From Yinghuangia elevatio (GTDB lineage: Bacteria > Actinomycetota > Actinomycetes > Streptomycetales > Streptomycetaceae): 64,000 nt of DNA. A program made the position numbers and the translations under genes. The notes under the pieces are model-generated. The model saw only the letters and a list, made by a program, of their open reading frames with translations. It made no database searches and was not told the DNA's origin. Shown here in pieces: positions 53,460 to 60,393 of the stretch (its first letter is position 1; the number at the start of each line of letters is the position of its first letter). The DNA is taken from contig NZ_JBEZFP010000017.1 in assembly GCF_040649515.1 (NCBI RefSeq), forward strand, positions 1 to 64,000, given 5' to 3'.

Positions 53460-54491
53460 GTGCGCCGCGCCGACGAACCCATCCCGCACGACCACGCGCC
53501 CCACGGCACCCCGGCCACAGCCGCGGCCGCAGCCGCCGGCACGGCCCTGGGCCCGGCACAGGGCCCGGATCCAGGCACGGCCGACTTCGACCGCGTGGCC
53601 CTGGACCGGGTGGACAAAGCCCTCGTCGCGGAACTCCAGCGGGACGGCCGGCAGACGTACGAGGCACTGGCCGCCGCGGTCGGCGTCTCCCGCGCCGCCG
53701 CGAGATCCCGCGTCCTGCGTCTGCTCGACGCCCGGCTGGTACGCGTCGTCGCCGTCGTCCACCCCCGGGTCGCGGGCCGCACGTCCATCGCGCACCTCGC
53801 GGTGACCGCCGACGGACCCGCCGGGCCCGTCGCACGCGGCATCGCCGATCTGCCCGAGTCGGTGTTCGTGACGCTGACCGCGGGCCGCGCCGCCGTCGCG
53901 GCCGAGGTGCGCGCGGACTCCTTCGAGGCCCTGTCCCGCGCCGTCGACCGCGTGCGCGCCCTCCCGGGCGTCGCCGCCGCCGACGCGCTGCCCTACACGC
54001 GCGTCGTCAAGGACCCCTACGCGCTGCCCCACGACCTGGACACCGCCGCGACCGAGACGGACGAACTCGACCGCGCCATCATGGCGTTGCTGGAACAGGA
54101 CGGGCGCCAGTCGTTCGCCGACCTCGCCGCCCGCGTCGGGCTCTCGGCCGGCGCCACCCGGGCACGCACGCTGCGCATGCTGGACGCCGGGGTCTTCCGC
54201 GTCGTCGCCCTTGTGGAACCCGGCGTCCTGGGCGCCACGCGACTGCTGGGCACGGCGCTGAGCGTGGCCGGGCCCGACGCGCTCACCGCACTGACCGCCG
54301 CGGACGGCGTGCAGTTCGTGGCCACCTGCCTGGGCCGGGCCGATGCGGTGGCCACGCTCGGCGCCGACAGCACCGCGGCGGTGCTGGACGTTTTGGAGGA
54401 CGTGCGCCGGCTGCCCGGCGTACGGGTGCTCGACTCCTGGCTGCACATGCGCATGGTCAAGGAGCGCTACGACGTCCGGAACGGCGGCTGA
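53460..54491 (+). CDS. Double-module Lrp/AsnC transcriptional regulator
   Basis: A 343-residue protein that contains two AsnC-like modules in tandem. The first DNA-binding domain is at about 45-100 (VDKALVAELQRDGRQTYEAL, VGVSRAAARSRVLRLLD), the second at about 195-255 (LDRAIMALLEQDGRQSFADL, VGLSAGATRARTLRMLD); each is followed by a RAM-like ligand segment. The first 40 residues are Ala/Pro-rich. Typical Lrp proteins have one module of about 160 residues, but tandem forms are known in actinobacteria. The GTG at 53460 has GGGAG upstream. It probably controls the divergent amidohydrolase and NCS1 genes in response to an amino-acid-like ligand. Confidence 0.92.
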   Translation: MRRADEPIPHDHAPHGTPATAAAAAAGTALGPAQGPDPGTADFDRVALDRVDKALVAELQRDGRQTYEALAAAVGVSRAAARSRVLRLLDARLVRVVAVVHPRVAGRTSIAHLAVTADGPAGPVARGIADLPESVFVTLTAGRAAVAAEVRADSFEALSRAVDRVRALPGVAAADALPYTRVVKDPYALPHDLDTAATETDELDRAIMALLEQDGRQSFADLAARVGLSAGATRARTLRMLDAGVFRVVALVEPGVLGATRLLGTALSVAGPDALTALTAADGVQFVATCLGRADAVATLGADSTAAVLDVLEDVRRLPGVRVLDSWLHMRMVKERYDVRNGG

Positions 54492-54513
54492 ACCACCGCG
54501 TCGCCTGGCACGC

Positions 54514-54616
54514 CTCGGAAGCCTGGTAGGCCTCGGAGTCCGATACACCTCAGAGCCTGGTGCGGCTCACACCTTGGCTCGGCTCACAGCTTGGTCCGGC
54601 TCACAGCTTGGTCCGG
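54514..54616. repeat. 17-bp tandem repeat across the 3' end of the decarboxylase-like gene
   Basis: Four clear units: 54549-54565, 54566-54582, 54583-54599 and 54600-54616, the last two identical (CTCACAGCTTGGTCCGG). Two older, more diverged units cover 54514-54548. The final unit contains the stop codon and last codons of the gene; the other copies lie in its 3' untranslated region and decay with distance. Confidence 0.88.
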
Positions 54617-55884
54617 CGCAGCGCGTCGTCCAGGATCTCGGCGGCCGTGTCGATCTCGTCGTCGCTCACCGTCAGCGGCGGCGCGACCCGCGCGCAGGCG
54701 CTCATCGGACCCGACTGGCTGCGCACGATGTTCATGCACAGCCCGGCCTTCTCGCACGCGGCCGTCACGGCGTCGCCGAACTCCGAGGCGGGCTCCCGGG
54801 TTTCCCGGTCCCGTACGAACTCGACGCCCCACAGCAGGCCGAGGCCGCGCACGTCGCCGATCGCCTCGTGCCGCTTCTGCAACTCACGCAGGTGACCGCC
54901 CAGTCGCTCGCCCCGCTCGCGCGCCTTCGCCACCAGGCCCTCGTCCCGCACGACGTCGAGCACCGCGAGACCGGCCGCCGCCGGGAGCGGGTCGGACTGG
55001 TGGGACGTGAAGTAGAACAACCCCTTGTCGTACGCCGCCTGCTCGATCTCCGCCGTCGTCACCACCGCGCTGATCGGCAGGCCGCCGCCCAGCGACTTGG
55101 ACAGCGTCACGAACTCCGGCTGGAAATCGAAGAGTTCAAAGCCGAACATGACTCCCAGGCGGCCGAAGCCGGTCTGTGCCTCGTCCAGGAACACCGGCAT
55201 GCCGCGGTCCCGGGCCAGGCCCGCGAGCCGGGCGAAGTAGCCGGGCGGCGGGACGATCACGCCGCCCGCGGACAGCACCGGTTCGGCGATGACGGCGGCC
55301 GGCGCGCCGGTGGTCTGCTCGTCGAACTGCTCGAACCCGACCTCCAGGCAGGTCGTGTCGCAGGTGTCGGAGCAGTGCCGGATCGGGCAGCGGTACGCGT
55401 ACGGCGCGGGCAGCGCGAACGCCCCCGGCGCCAAAGGCCCGTGGCCACGCCGCGCGGCCGCGTACGTGACCGCCTGCGATCCCATCGTCATGCCGTGCCA
55501 GCTGCGCGTCAGGCCCAGCACCTCGAAGCCGCCGGTGGCGAGCTTGGCCATGCGCAGCGCGGCCTCGTTCGCCTCGCCGCCCGTGCTCAGCAGCATGACC
55601 CGGTCCAGGCCCTCCGGCATGAGTCCCACCAGGGTCTCCGCGAGGTCCAGGACCGGGGTGGACAGCATGCGGGAGTTCAGGTGCACGGTCTCGCGCAGCG
55701 AGCGCTCGATCGCCTCCGTGACGTGCGGGTGCGAGTGGCCGACGGTCGCGCAGAGCTGTCCCGACGTGAAGTCCAGGACGCGGCGTCCGTCGGCCGTCTC
55801 CAGCCACGACCCCGACGCGCGCGTGATCACCTCGGGCCAGAAGGCACCGGCATAACGGACCATCAGTTCCGCGCGTGGGTCCAT
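54601..55884 (-). CDS. 2,2-dialkylglycine decarboxylase-like class III aminotransferase
   Basis: A 427-residue PLP enzyme. It is strikingly like Pseudomonas/Burkholderia dialkylglycine decarboxylase: DFTSGQLCATVGHSHP (Gln equivalent to Q52), LLSTGGEANEAALRMAKL, RSWHGMTMGSQAVTYAA (Trp equivalent to W138), EPVLSAGGVI, DEAQTGFGRLG, TLSKSLGGGLP (PLP Lys near 263) and the C-terminal MNIV and RVAPPLTVSDDEID. It probably decarboxylates or transaminates dialkyl amino acids such as 2-aminoisobutyrate, or does a related transamination. A Cys-rich insert CPIRHCSDTCDTTC near 170 is absent from that enzyme. GAGGAG precedes the ATG at 55884. A LysR gene is divergent. Confidence 0.88.
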   Translation of the reverse strand: MDPRAELMVRYAGAFWPEVITRASGSWLETADGRRVLDFTSGQLCATVGHSHPHVTEAIERSLRETVHLNSRMLSTPVLDLAETLVGLMPEGLDRVMLLSTGGEANEAALRMAKLATGGFEVLGLTRSWHGMTMGSQAVTYAAARRGHGPLAPGAFALPAPYAYRCPIRHCSDTCDTTCLEVGFEQFDEQTTGAPAAVIAEPVLSAGGVIVPPPGYFARLAGLARDRGMPVFLDEAQTGFGRLGVMFGFELFDFQPEFVTLSKSLGGGLPISAVVTTAEIEQAAYDKGLFYFTSHQSDPLPAAAGLAVLDVVRDEGLVAKARERGERLGGHLRELQKRHEAIGDVRGLGLLWGVEFVRDRETREPASEFGDAVTAACEKAGLCMNIVRSQSGPMSACARVAPPLTVSDDEIDTAAEILDDALRRTKL

Positions 55885-55983
55885 GACTTGGCTCCTCGGA
55901 TGGGGTACGCGGCGACGCCCGCCGCGCCGGGCGCCGCCTGCCGCCGGGTGCCCGCTCACCCGACGATGCTCCCCGCCGGGATC

Positions 55984-56010
55984 CGTCGAAACCAGCGCAT
56001 CTTTTCGACG
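55984..56010. promoter_or_regulatory. LysR-type operator between the decarboxylase-like and lysR genes
   Basis: CGTCGAAA (55984-55991) and TTTCGACG (56003-56010) form a perfect dyad with an 11-base spacer, fitting the T-N11-A plan of LysR-family binding sites. It sits in the 150-base gap between the divergent genes. Confidence 0.8.
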
Positions 56011-56034
56011 GATTCACCTGGCAGTATTCGCACG

Positions 56035-56943
56035 ATGATGGACCTGCACCGGTTGCGCCTGCTGAGCGAACTGCGCCGTCGCGGCACCGTCGCCGCGGTG
56101 GCGCGGGCGCTGGCCTACAGTCCCTCGACCGTTTCGCACCAACTGGCGGCCCTACAGCGCGAGGCGGGCACGGAACTGCTCCGGCGGGAGGGGCGGCTGC
56201 TGCGCCTGACCCCGGCGGCGTACGTGCTAGCCGACCACGCCGACGCCCTCCTCGCCCGCATGGAGCAGGCCGAGGCCGAAGTCGCCGCCACGGCGGGCCT
56301 CGTCGCCGGTGTCGTACGCGTGGCCTGCTTCCCGACGGCGGTCAGCCTGGTCGGCCCGGCCATCGCCCATCTCGCCCGGCACCACCCGGCGGTACGTGTC
56401 CAGACGACGGTCACCGAACCGCACATCGCGCTCGACATGCTGGAGAGCCGCAGCTGCGACCTGGCGATATGCGACGAGTTCGACGCGGACCCGCGCCCCC
56501 GCGTCCCCGGCCTGCACTTCGCCGAACTGGATCCGGACCGCATCTGGCTCGTCGTGCCGCGCGACCATCCACAGGCCGGCGCGTCCGCCGCCCGCATCGG
56601 CGAACTGGCGGACGAGGTCTGGGCCGGCGGTCCCACCGAGACCAGTCACGGCCGGATCGTCGCCGAAGTGTGCCGGGAGCGCGGCGGCTTCGCGCCCGAC
56701 ATCCGGCACCGCACGTCCGACGCACAGGCGTTGCTGTTCCTGGTCGGTGCGGGGCAGGCCGTCACGCTGCTGCCGGAGTTGGCGCGCCCGGAGCAGGCGA
56801 CAGAGGTCGCGGCGGTGGCGATCGAGGGCCCGCCGGTCGTACGGCGCATCCTGGCGGTCGTCCGCGAAACGGCGCTGCGCGACCCGGCGGTGAGTGCGGT
56901 ACGCGCCGCTCTGCGCCCGCCCGGCCGCCCGGCATCGGGGTGA
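56035..56943 (+). CDS. LysR-family regulator
   Basis: A 302-residue LysR regulator: helix-turn-helix in residues 1-60 (LHRLRLLSELRRRGTVAAVA, RALAYSPSTVSHQLAALQRE) and a periplasmic-binding-like ligand domain from about 90 (VVRVACFPTAVSLVGPAI, LDMLESRSCDLAICDEFD, IWLVVPRDHP, LFLVGAGQAVTLLPEL). Two adjacent ATGs at 56035 and 56038 are both possible. It is divergent from the dialkylglycine-decarboxylase-like gene with a LysR-type dyad between them, so regulation of that gene is the natural assumption. Confidence 0.92.
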   Translation: MMDLHRLRLLSELRRRGTVAAVARALAYSPSTVSHQLAALQREAGTELLRREGRLLRLTPAAYVLADHADALLARMEQAEAEVAATAGLVAGVVRVACFPTAVSLVGPAIAHLARHHPAVRVQTTVTEPHIALDMLESRSCDLAICDEFDADPRPRVPGLHFAELDPDRIWLVVPRDHPQAGASAARIGELADEVWAGGPTETSHGRIVAEVCRERGGFAPDIRHRTSDAQALLFLVGAGQAVTLLPELARPEQATEVAAVAIEGPPVVRRILAVVRETALRDPAVSAVRAALRPPGRPASG

Positions 56944-56945
56944 GC

Positions 56946-57036
56946 CGCACGGCTGCACGCGTCGCGCACGGCTGCACGGGCCGCGCAGGGCCGCACGCGC
57001 CGCACCCGCCGCACCCGCCGCACCCGCCGTACGGCC
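56946..57036. repeat. GC-rich simple repeats after the lysR gene
   Basis: The 14-mer CGCACGGCTGCACG occurs at 56946-56959 and 56965-56978. From 56992 the 9-mer CGCACSCGC is repeated four times, with a diverged fifth copy. No gene is seen in this stretch; it separates lysR from the membrane protein gene. Confidence 0.7.
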
Positions 57037-57161
57037 CGCACCTGCCTGCGTACCCGCATTACCTATACGCGACCGATTCCCCGTCCTCACGGCACTCGTA
57101 GCGTTCTGGTCACGGAACACGAACCGCACCACACAGCGGTAAATGCCAACGAAGGGACGTG

Positions 57162-57632
57162 GTGACCATGTCGACCAACGTGATCGGCGCGACGATCGGC
57201 GGGCTCCGGACCTACCGCGCGGACCGCCAGGGATTCCTGCGCTCGGTCCTCTACCTGGACGCGATCGTCACGGGTGCCAACGGCGTCGCGTACCTCGCAC
57301 TCGCCCAGGTGCTCGACTCCTTCCTCGGCATCGACGCCGCGGTGCTCTACGGAATCGGCGCCTTCCTCACCCTCTACGCGATCGACGTGGCGCTGGTCGC
57401 CCGCAAGGCCGCCATCAGCCGCGCCGCGGTCGTTGTGATCGTGCTCCTCAACGCCGCATGGGCCGTCGGCAGCATCACCCTCGCGGTGACCGACACGTTG
57501 ACGATGACCACCGTCGGTACGACGTGGGCCATCATGCAGGCCGCGGTGGTGGCGCTGTTCGCCGATCTGCAGTTGATGGGCCTGCGCACCAAGACGAGGA
57601 CCCAGGCCACCCCCGAGGGGGCCCGCGGCTGA
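57162..57632 (+). CDS. Small integral membrane protein of unknown function
   Basis: A 156-residue protein with four predicted membrane helices (residues about 30-50, 60-80, 90-110 and 118-138). It starts with MSTNVIGATIGGLRTYRADR and contains RSVLYLDAIVTGANGVAYLA, VARKAAISRAAVVVIVLLNA and VGTTWAIMQAAVVALFADLQ. I recall similar small proteins annotated as hypothetical integral membrane proteins. The start could be GTG 57159, GTG 57162 or ATG 57168; GAAGGG at 57151-57156 best suits 57162. A strong hairpin follows. No function is inferred. Confidence 0.82.
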   Translation: MTMSTNVIGATIGGLRTYRADRQGFLRSVLYLDAIVTGANGVAYLALAQVLDSFLGIDAAVLYGIGAFLTLYAIDVALVARKAAISRAAVVVIVLLNAAWAVGSITLAVTDTLTMTTVGTTWAIMQAAVVALFADLQLMGLRTKTRTQATPEGARG

Positions 57633-57699
57633 CCGTGCCGCCGTCGCCCCCCGCCCAGTTGCGGGCGTGCGGCCGGCCGTACGCGGCCCGCAACCGAAG

Positions 57700-57732
57700 A
57701 CCCGCCCGGCGCCTGTGACGCGCCGGGCGGGT
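57700..57732. terminator. Bidirectional terminator hairpin
   Basis: ACCCGCCCGGCGC at 57700-57712 pairs perfectly with 57720-57732 (13 bp, 7-base loop) and is followed by TTCT. It lies between the convergent membrane protein and efflux pump genes. Confidence 0.88.
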
Positions 57733-57735
57733 TTC

Positions 57736-59292
57736 TCAGTGCGCCATCGCCCGTGGCTGCGAAGGGTCCGGCCTGCCCGCCGGGAGCAGCATCGGTCCGG
57801 CCACCGCGACGACGGCGGCGATGACCGCGGCGGCGGTGAACGGCTCGCCGAACCCGCCCGTCCCGGCCGACGGCCCGCCGGTCAGGCTCGCACCGGCGAC
57901 CGTCGCGATCACCGCGACGCCCAGTGCCGCCCCGAGTTCGTGCGCGGTGCCGACCAACCCCGACGCGGTGCCCGTCTCCCGGTGGTCGAGCCCGGTCATG
58001 GCCGCCGTCGTCGCGCACACGAACCCGGCGCCAAGGCCGAGGGACAGCAGGGCGAATCCGGGGACGAGGCCAGACCAGACGCCACTGTCCGCGGACAACC
58101 CGGCCAGCAGGCCCGCGCCGACGGCGGCGACCGCGAACGCGGCGGTGCCGACCGTACGCCACCCGAACCGGCCCACCGCGACGCCGCCCAGGTGGGCGCC
58201 GACCGTCACGGCAACGGCCACCGGCAGGAACGCCAGACCGGTCTTGAGCGCCGAGTAGCCCGCGACGTGCTGGAGGTAGAACGAGCACAGGAAGAACGCC
58301 GAGATGAGCAGCCCCGACGCGGCCAGCATCACGACGCTGCCGCCCCACAAGCTACGACGGGCGAGAACTTCGAGGCGTACCAGCGGATTTCGGGCGCGGC
58401 GCTCGACCGCGACGAACACCGCCGTACACATGAGGGCGGCGGCCAGAGGGGCGAGCGTGGACGGAGCGTCGAAGCCGTGGTCGCGCGCCCGCACCAGGCC
58501 GTAGATCAGCAGCGCGGGTGCTGCGGTCAGGGCGAGCGCCCCGGGCAGGTCGAGCGGTACACGTTCGGGCGAGGGCCCCACCAGGGACGCCGCCCCGCCG
58601 ATCAGCACCGGAACCCCGATCAGCGCGACCAGCCCGGCGGGCACGTTGACGAAGAAGATCCACTCCCAGCCCGGCCCGGACACGAACACCCCGCCAAGCA
58701 GCACCCCGACCGCCGATCCGGCGCCGCCGACGGCCGCCCACACGCCGAGCGCCTTGGTACGCGCCGGCCCGTGGAACAGCGTTGTGATCAGCGCCATCGC
58801 CGCGGGGGAGAGGAGTGCCGCGCCCACGCCCTGGGCGGAGCGTGCGGCTATGAGCAGCCCGCCGTCGGAGGCGAGGCCCGACGCCACGGACGCCGCGGTG
58901 AACACCCCCAGTCCGACCAGGAACATGCGCAACTTGCCCACCGCATCGGACAGTCGGCCGCCGAGCAGGAGGAGGCTACCGAAGAAGAGCGTGTACGCGG
59001 TGACGACCCACGTCAACGCCGAGCCGTCCAGGTCGAGTTCGTCGCCGATGGTGGGCAGCGCGACGTTCACCACCGTCACGTCGGCGACCAGCATGAACTG
59101 GGCGAGGCACAGCAGAACGAGGAGGCGTCCGCGGCCGGGGAGGTCCGGCGGTGGCTCGTGGTGGTGACCGACGGCGTGCGGATCGCCGCCTTGGCGCTCC
59201 TGACCGTGCCGCGGCTCTCCACTCCCCTCGGACGCCGAGGTGGAGCCGGCCGACGAGGCAGGCGGGACATGCAGGTTCGGTTCGGAATGCAT
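57736..59292 (-). CDS. DHA2-family (EmrB/QacA) MFS drug efflux pump
   Basis: A 518-residue exporter with 14 predicted membrane helices. It has the family features LVLLCLAQFMLVADVTVVNV at helix 1, LGGRLSDAVGKLRMF (motif A), RSAQGVGAALLSPAAMAL and the antiporter motif C-like AVGGAGSAVGVLLGG. A His/Pro-rich stretch fills the first 50 residues. It expels toxic compounds by proton antiport; the spectrum is unknown. GGGAG lies seven bases before the ATG at 59292. A TetR gene is divergent and probably represses it through the inverted repeats in the shared control region. Confidence 0.92.
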   Translation of the reverse strand: MHSEPNLHVPPASSAGSTSASEGSGEPRHGQERQGGDPHAVGHHHEPPPDLPGRGRLLVLLCLAQFMLVADVTVVNVALPTIGDELDLDGSALTWVVTAYTLFFGSLLLLGGRLSDAVGKLRMFLVGLGVFTAASVASGLASDGGLLIAARSAQGVGAALLSPAAMALITTLFHGPARTKALGVWAAVGGAGSAVGVLLGGVFVSGPGWEWIFFVNVPAGLVALIGVPVLIGGAASLVGPSPERVPLDLPGALALTAAPALLIYGLVRARDHGFDAPSTLAPLAAALMCTAVFVAVERRARNPLVRLEVLARRSLWGGSVVMLAASGLLISAFFLCSFYLQHVAGYSALKTGLAFLPVAVAVTVGAHLGGVAVGRFGWRTVGTAAFAVAAVGAGLLAGLSADSGVWSGLVPGFALLSLGLGAGFVCATTAAMTGLDHRETGTASGLVGTAHELGAALGVAVIATVAGASLTGGPSAGTGGFGEPFTAAAVIAAVVAVAGPMLLPAGRPDPSQPRAMAH

Positions 59293-59302
59293 GGTTGCCG
59301 CT

Positions 59303-59376
59303 CCCTAAACTTAACAGCAGTGTTAGGGATAACGTAAGCGGTGTCACCGCCAAATGTGAACACCTCTGTTAAGTTT
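59303..59376. promoter_or_regulatory. Inverted repeats in the efflux pump/tetR control region
   Basis: AAACTTAACAG (59307-59317) and its exact complement (59366-59376) are 48 bases apart. TAACAGCAGTGTTA (59312-59325) is itself a near-perfect dyad. The region is far more AT-rich than its surroundings. These are probable TetR binding sites and promoters for both genes. Confidence 0.72.
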
Positions 59377-59493
59377 GTTGTCTGCCGACAGATCGGCAGA
59401 TCGGCAGAGCAGCGCCTGAGCAGAGCCGCGGATGGGCAGAGCAGCCGGCGGGCAGCGGCGGACCGACGGGCCGCCACCGACGAGGAGGCAGCA

Positions 59494-60162
59494 GTGGCAG
59501 GACGCCCGGCAGGGCAGCAAGCGGCCGGACAGTCGGCGGGGGAGTCCGCAGGGCAGTCCGTGGAGCATCCGGCAAAGGGCGCGGCGGCACCCGAGCGGCC
59601 CCGGCGGCGCGACGCGGAGCGCAACGCCGCCGCGATCGTCGACGCCGGCCTGACCTGCCTGCTGGCCGACCCGCAAGCGGGGATGGCGGCCATCGCACGG
59701 GCCGCGGGCGTCAGCCGGGTCACGCTCTACGCGCACTTCCCCACGCGCGAAAGCCTGTTGGAGGCAGCCCTCGACCGGTCGGTCGCGGAAGCGGTGGACG
59801 CGGTGGCCGGTACGACCGACTCGGGCCCGGCCGACGAAGCGCTCGCCGGGCTCATCCGCTCGTCATGGCAGGTCCTCGACCGCCACGCGTCCCTTTTCAC
59901 CGCTGTGTCGGCATCGCTGACGCCCGATCAGATGCGGGAGCGCCACGAGCGGATCCTCGCGCCCGTCCACCGACTCGTGCTGCGGGGGCGGCGCGACGGC
60001 GTCTTCCGCGACGACGTGCCGGCGACCTGGCTGGTAACCGTCCTCTACAGCCTGGTGCACGCGGCCGCGGCCGAAATGCAGGCAGGGCGGCTGTCTTCGC
60101 GGGAGGCCCCCGACCTGCTCGTCACGACCGTCCTGGCCACCTGGCGCCCGCAGCCGGCGTAG
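59494..60162 (+). CDS. TetR-family regulator of the efflux pump
   Basis: A 222-residue regulator with a Gln/Ala-rich N-terminal stretch of about 40 residues, then the TetR helix-turn-helix at about 45-95 (RNAAAIVDAGLTCLLADP, MAAIARAAGVSRVTLYAHFP) and a helical ligand domain. I chose the GTG at 59494 with GAGGAGG five bases upstream; an open frame extends to 59341, but that part covers the operator region and a repeated GCAGATCG stretch. It is divergent from the DHA2 efflux pump, its probable target. Confidence 0.88.
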   Translation: MAGRPAGQQAAGQSAGESAGQSVEHPAKGAAAPERPRRRDAERNAAAIVDAGLTCLLADPQAGMAAIARAAGVSRVTLYAHFPTRESLLEAALDRSVAEAVDAVAGTTDSGPADEALAGLIRSSWQVLDRHASLFTAVSASLTPDQMRERHERILAPVHRLVLRGRRDGVFRDDVPATWLVTVLYSLVHAAAAEMQAGRLSSREAPDLLVTTVLATWRPQPA

Positions 60163-60211
60163 TACCGCGCGTACAGCCGACGCGGCCACCGACGCCGACC
60201 CGGGCGCCGAA

Positions 60212-60271
60212 CCCAACGCGCGACCCAACGCGCGACCCAACGCGCGACCCAGCGCCCAACCCAGCGCCCAA
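60212..60271. repeat. 12-bp tandem repeats, five units
   Basis: Three copies of CCCAACGCGCGA (60212-60247) are followed by two of CCCAGCGCCCAA (60248-60271). They lie in the gap between the TetR gene and the katG end. No gene is evident. Confidence 0.85.
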
Positions 60272-60330
60272 CCCGACGCAGACCCGCCGCCTAGGCCGCC
60301 GCGGACCGGCCGTTGACAGACGCACAAAAG

Positions 60331-60370
60331 CGGCGTCCAGCCCGGTCCGTCGGGACCGGCCTGGACGCCG
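60331..60370 (-). terminator. katG transcription terminator
   Basis: An 18-position stem (CGGCGTCCAG-C-CCGGTCC with its complement) with one mismatch and a GTCG loop on the plus strand. On the minus strand it is followed by CTTTTGT. It lies 24 bases after the katG stop. Confidence 0.88.
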
Positions 60371-60393
60371 CCGTCACTTCTCCCCGCGAACCG

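Noticed and set aside
60212..60271. Possible CRISPR array
   Set aside because: The units are only 12 bp and directly adjacent, with no spacers and no cas genes in the window.
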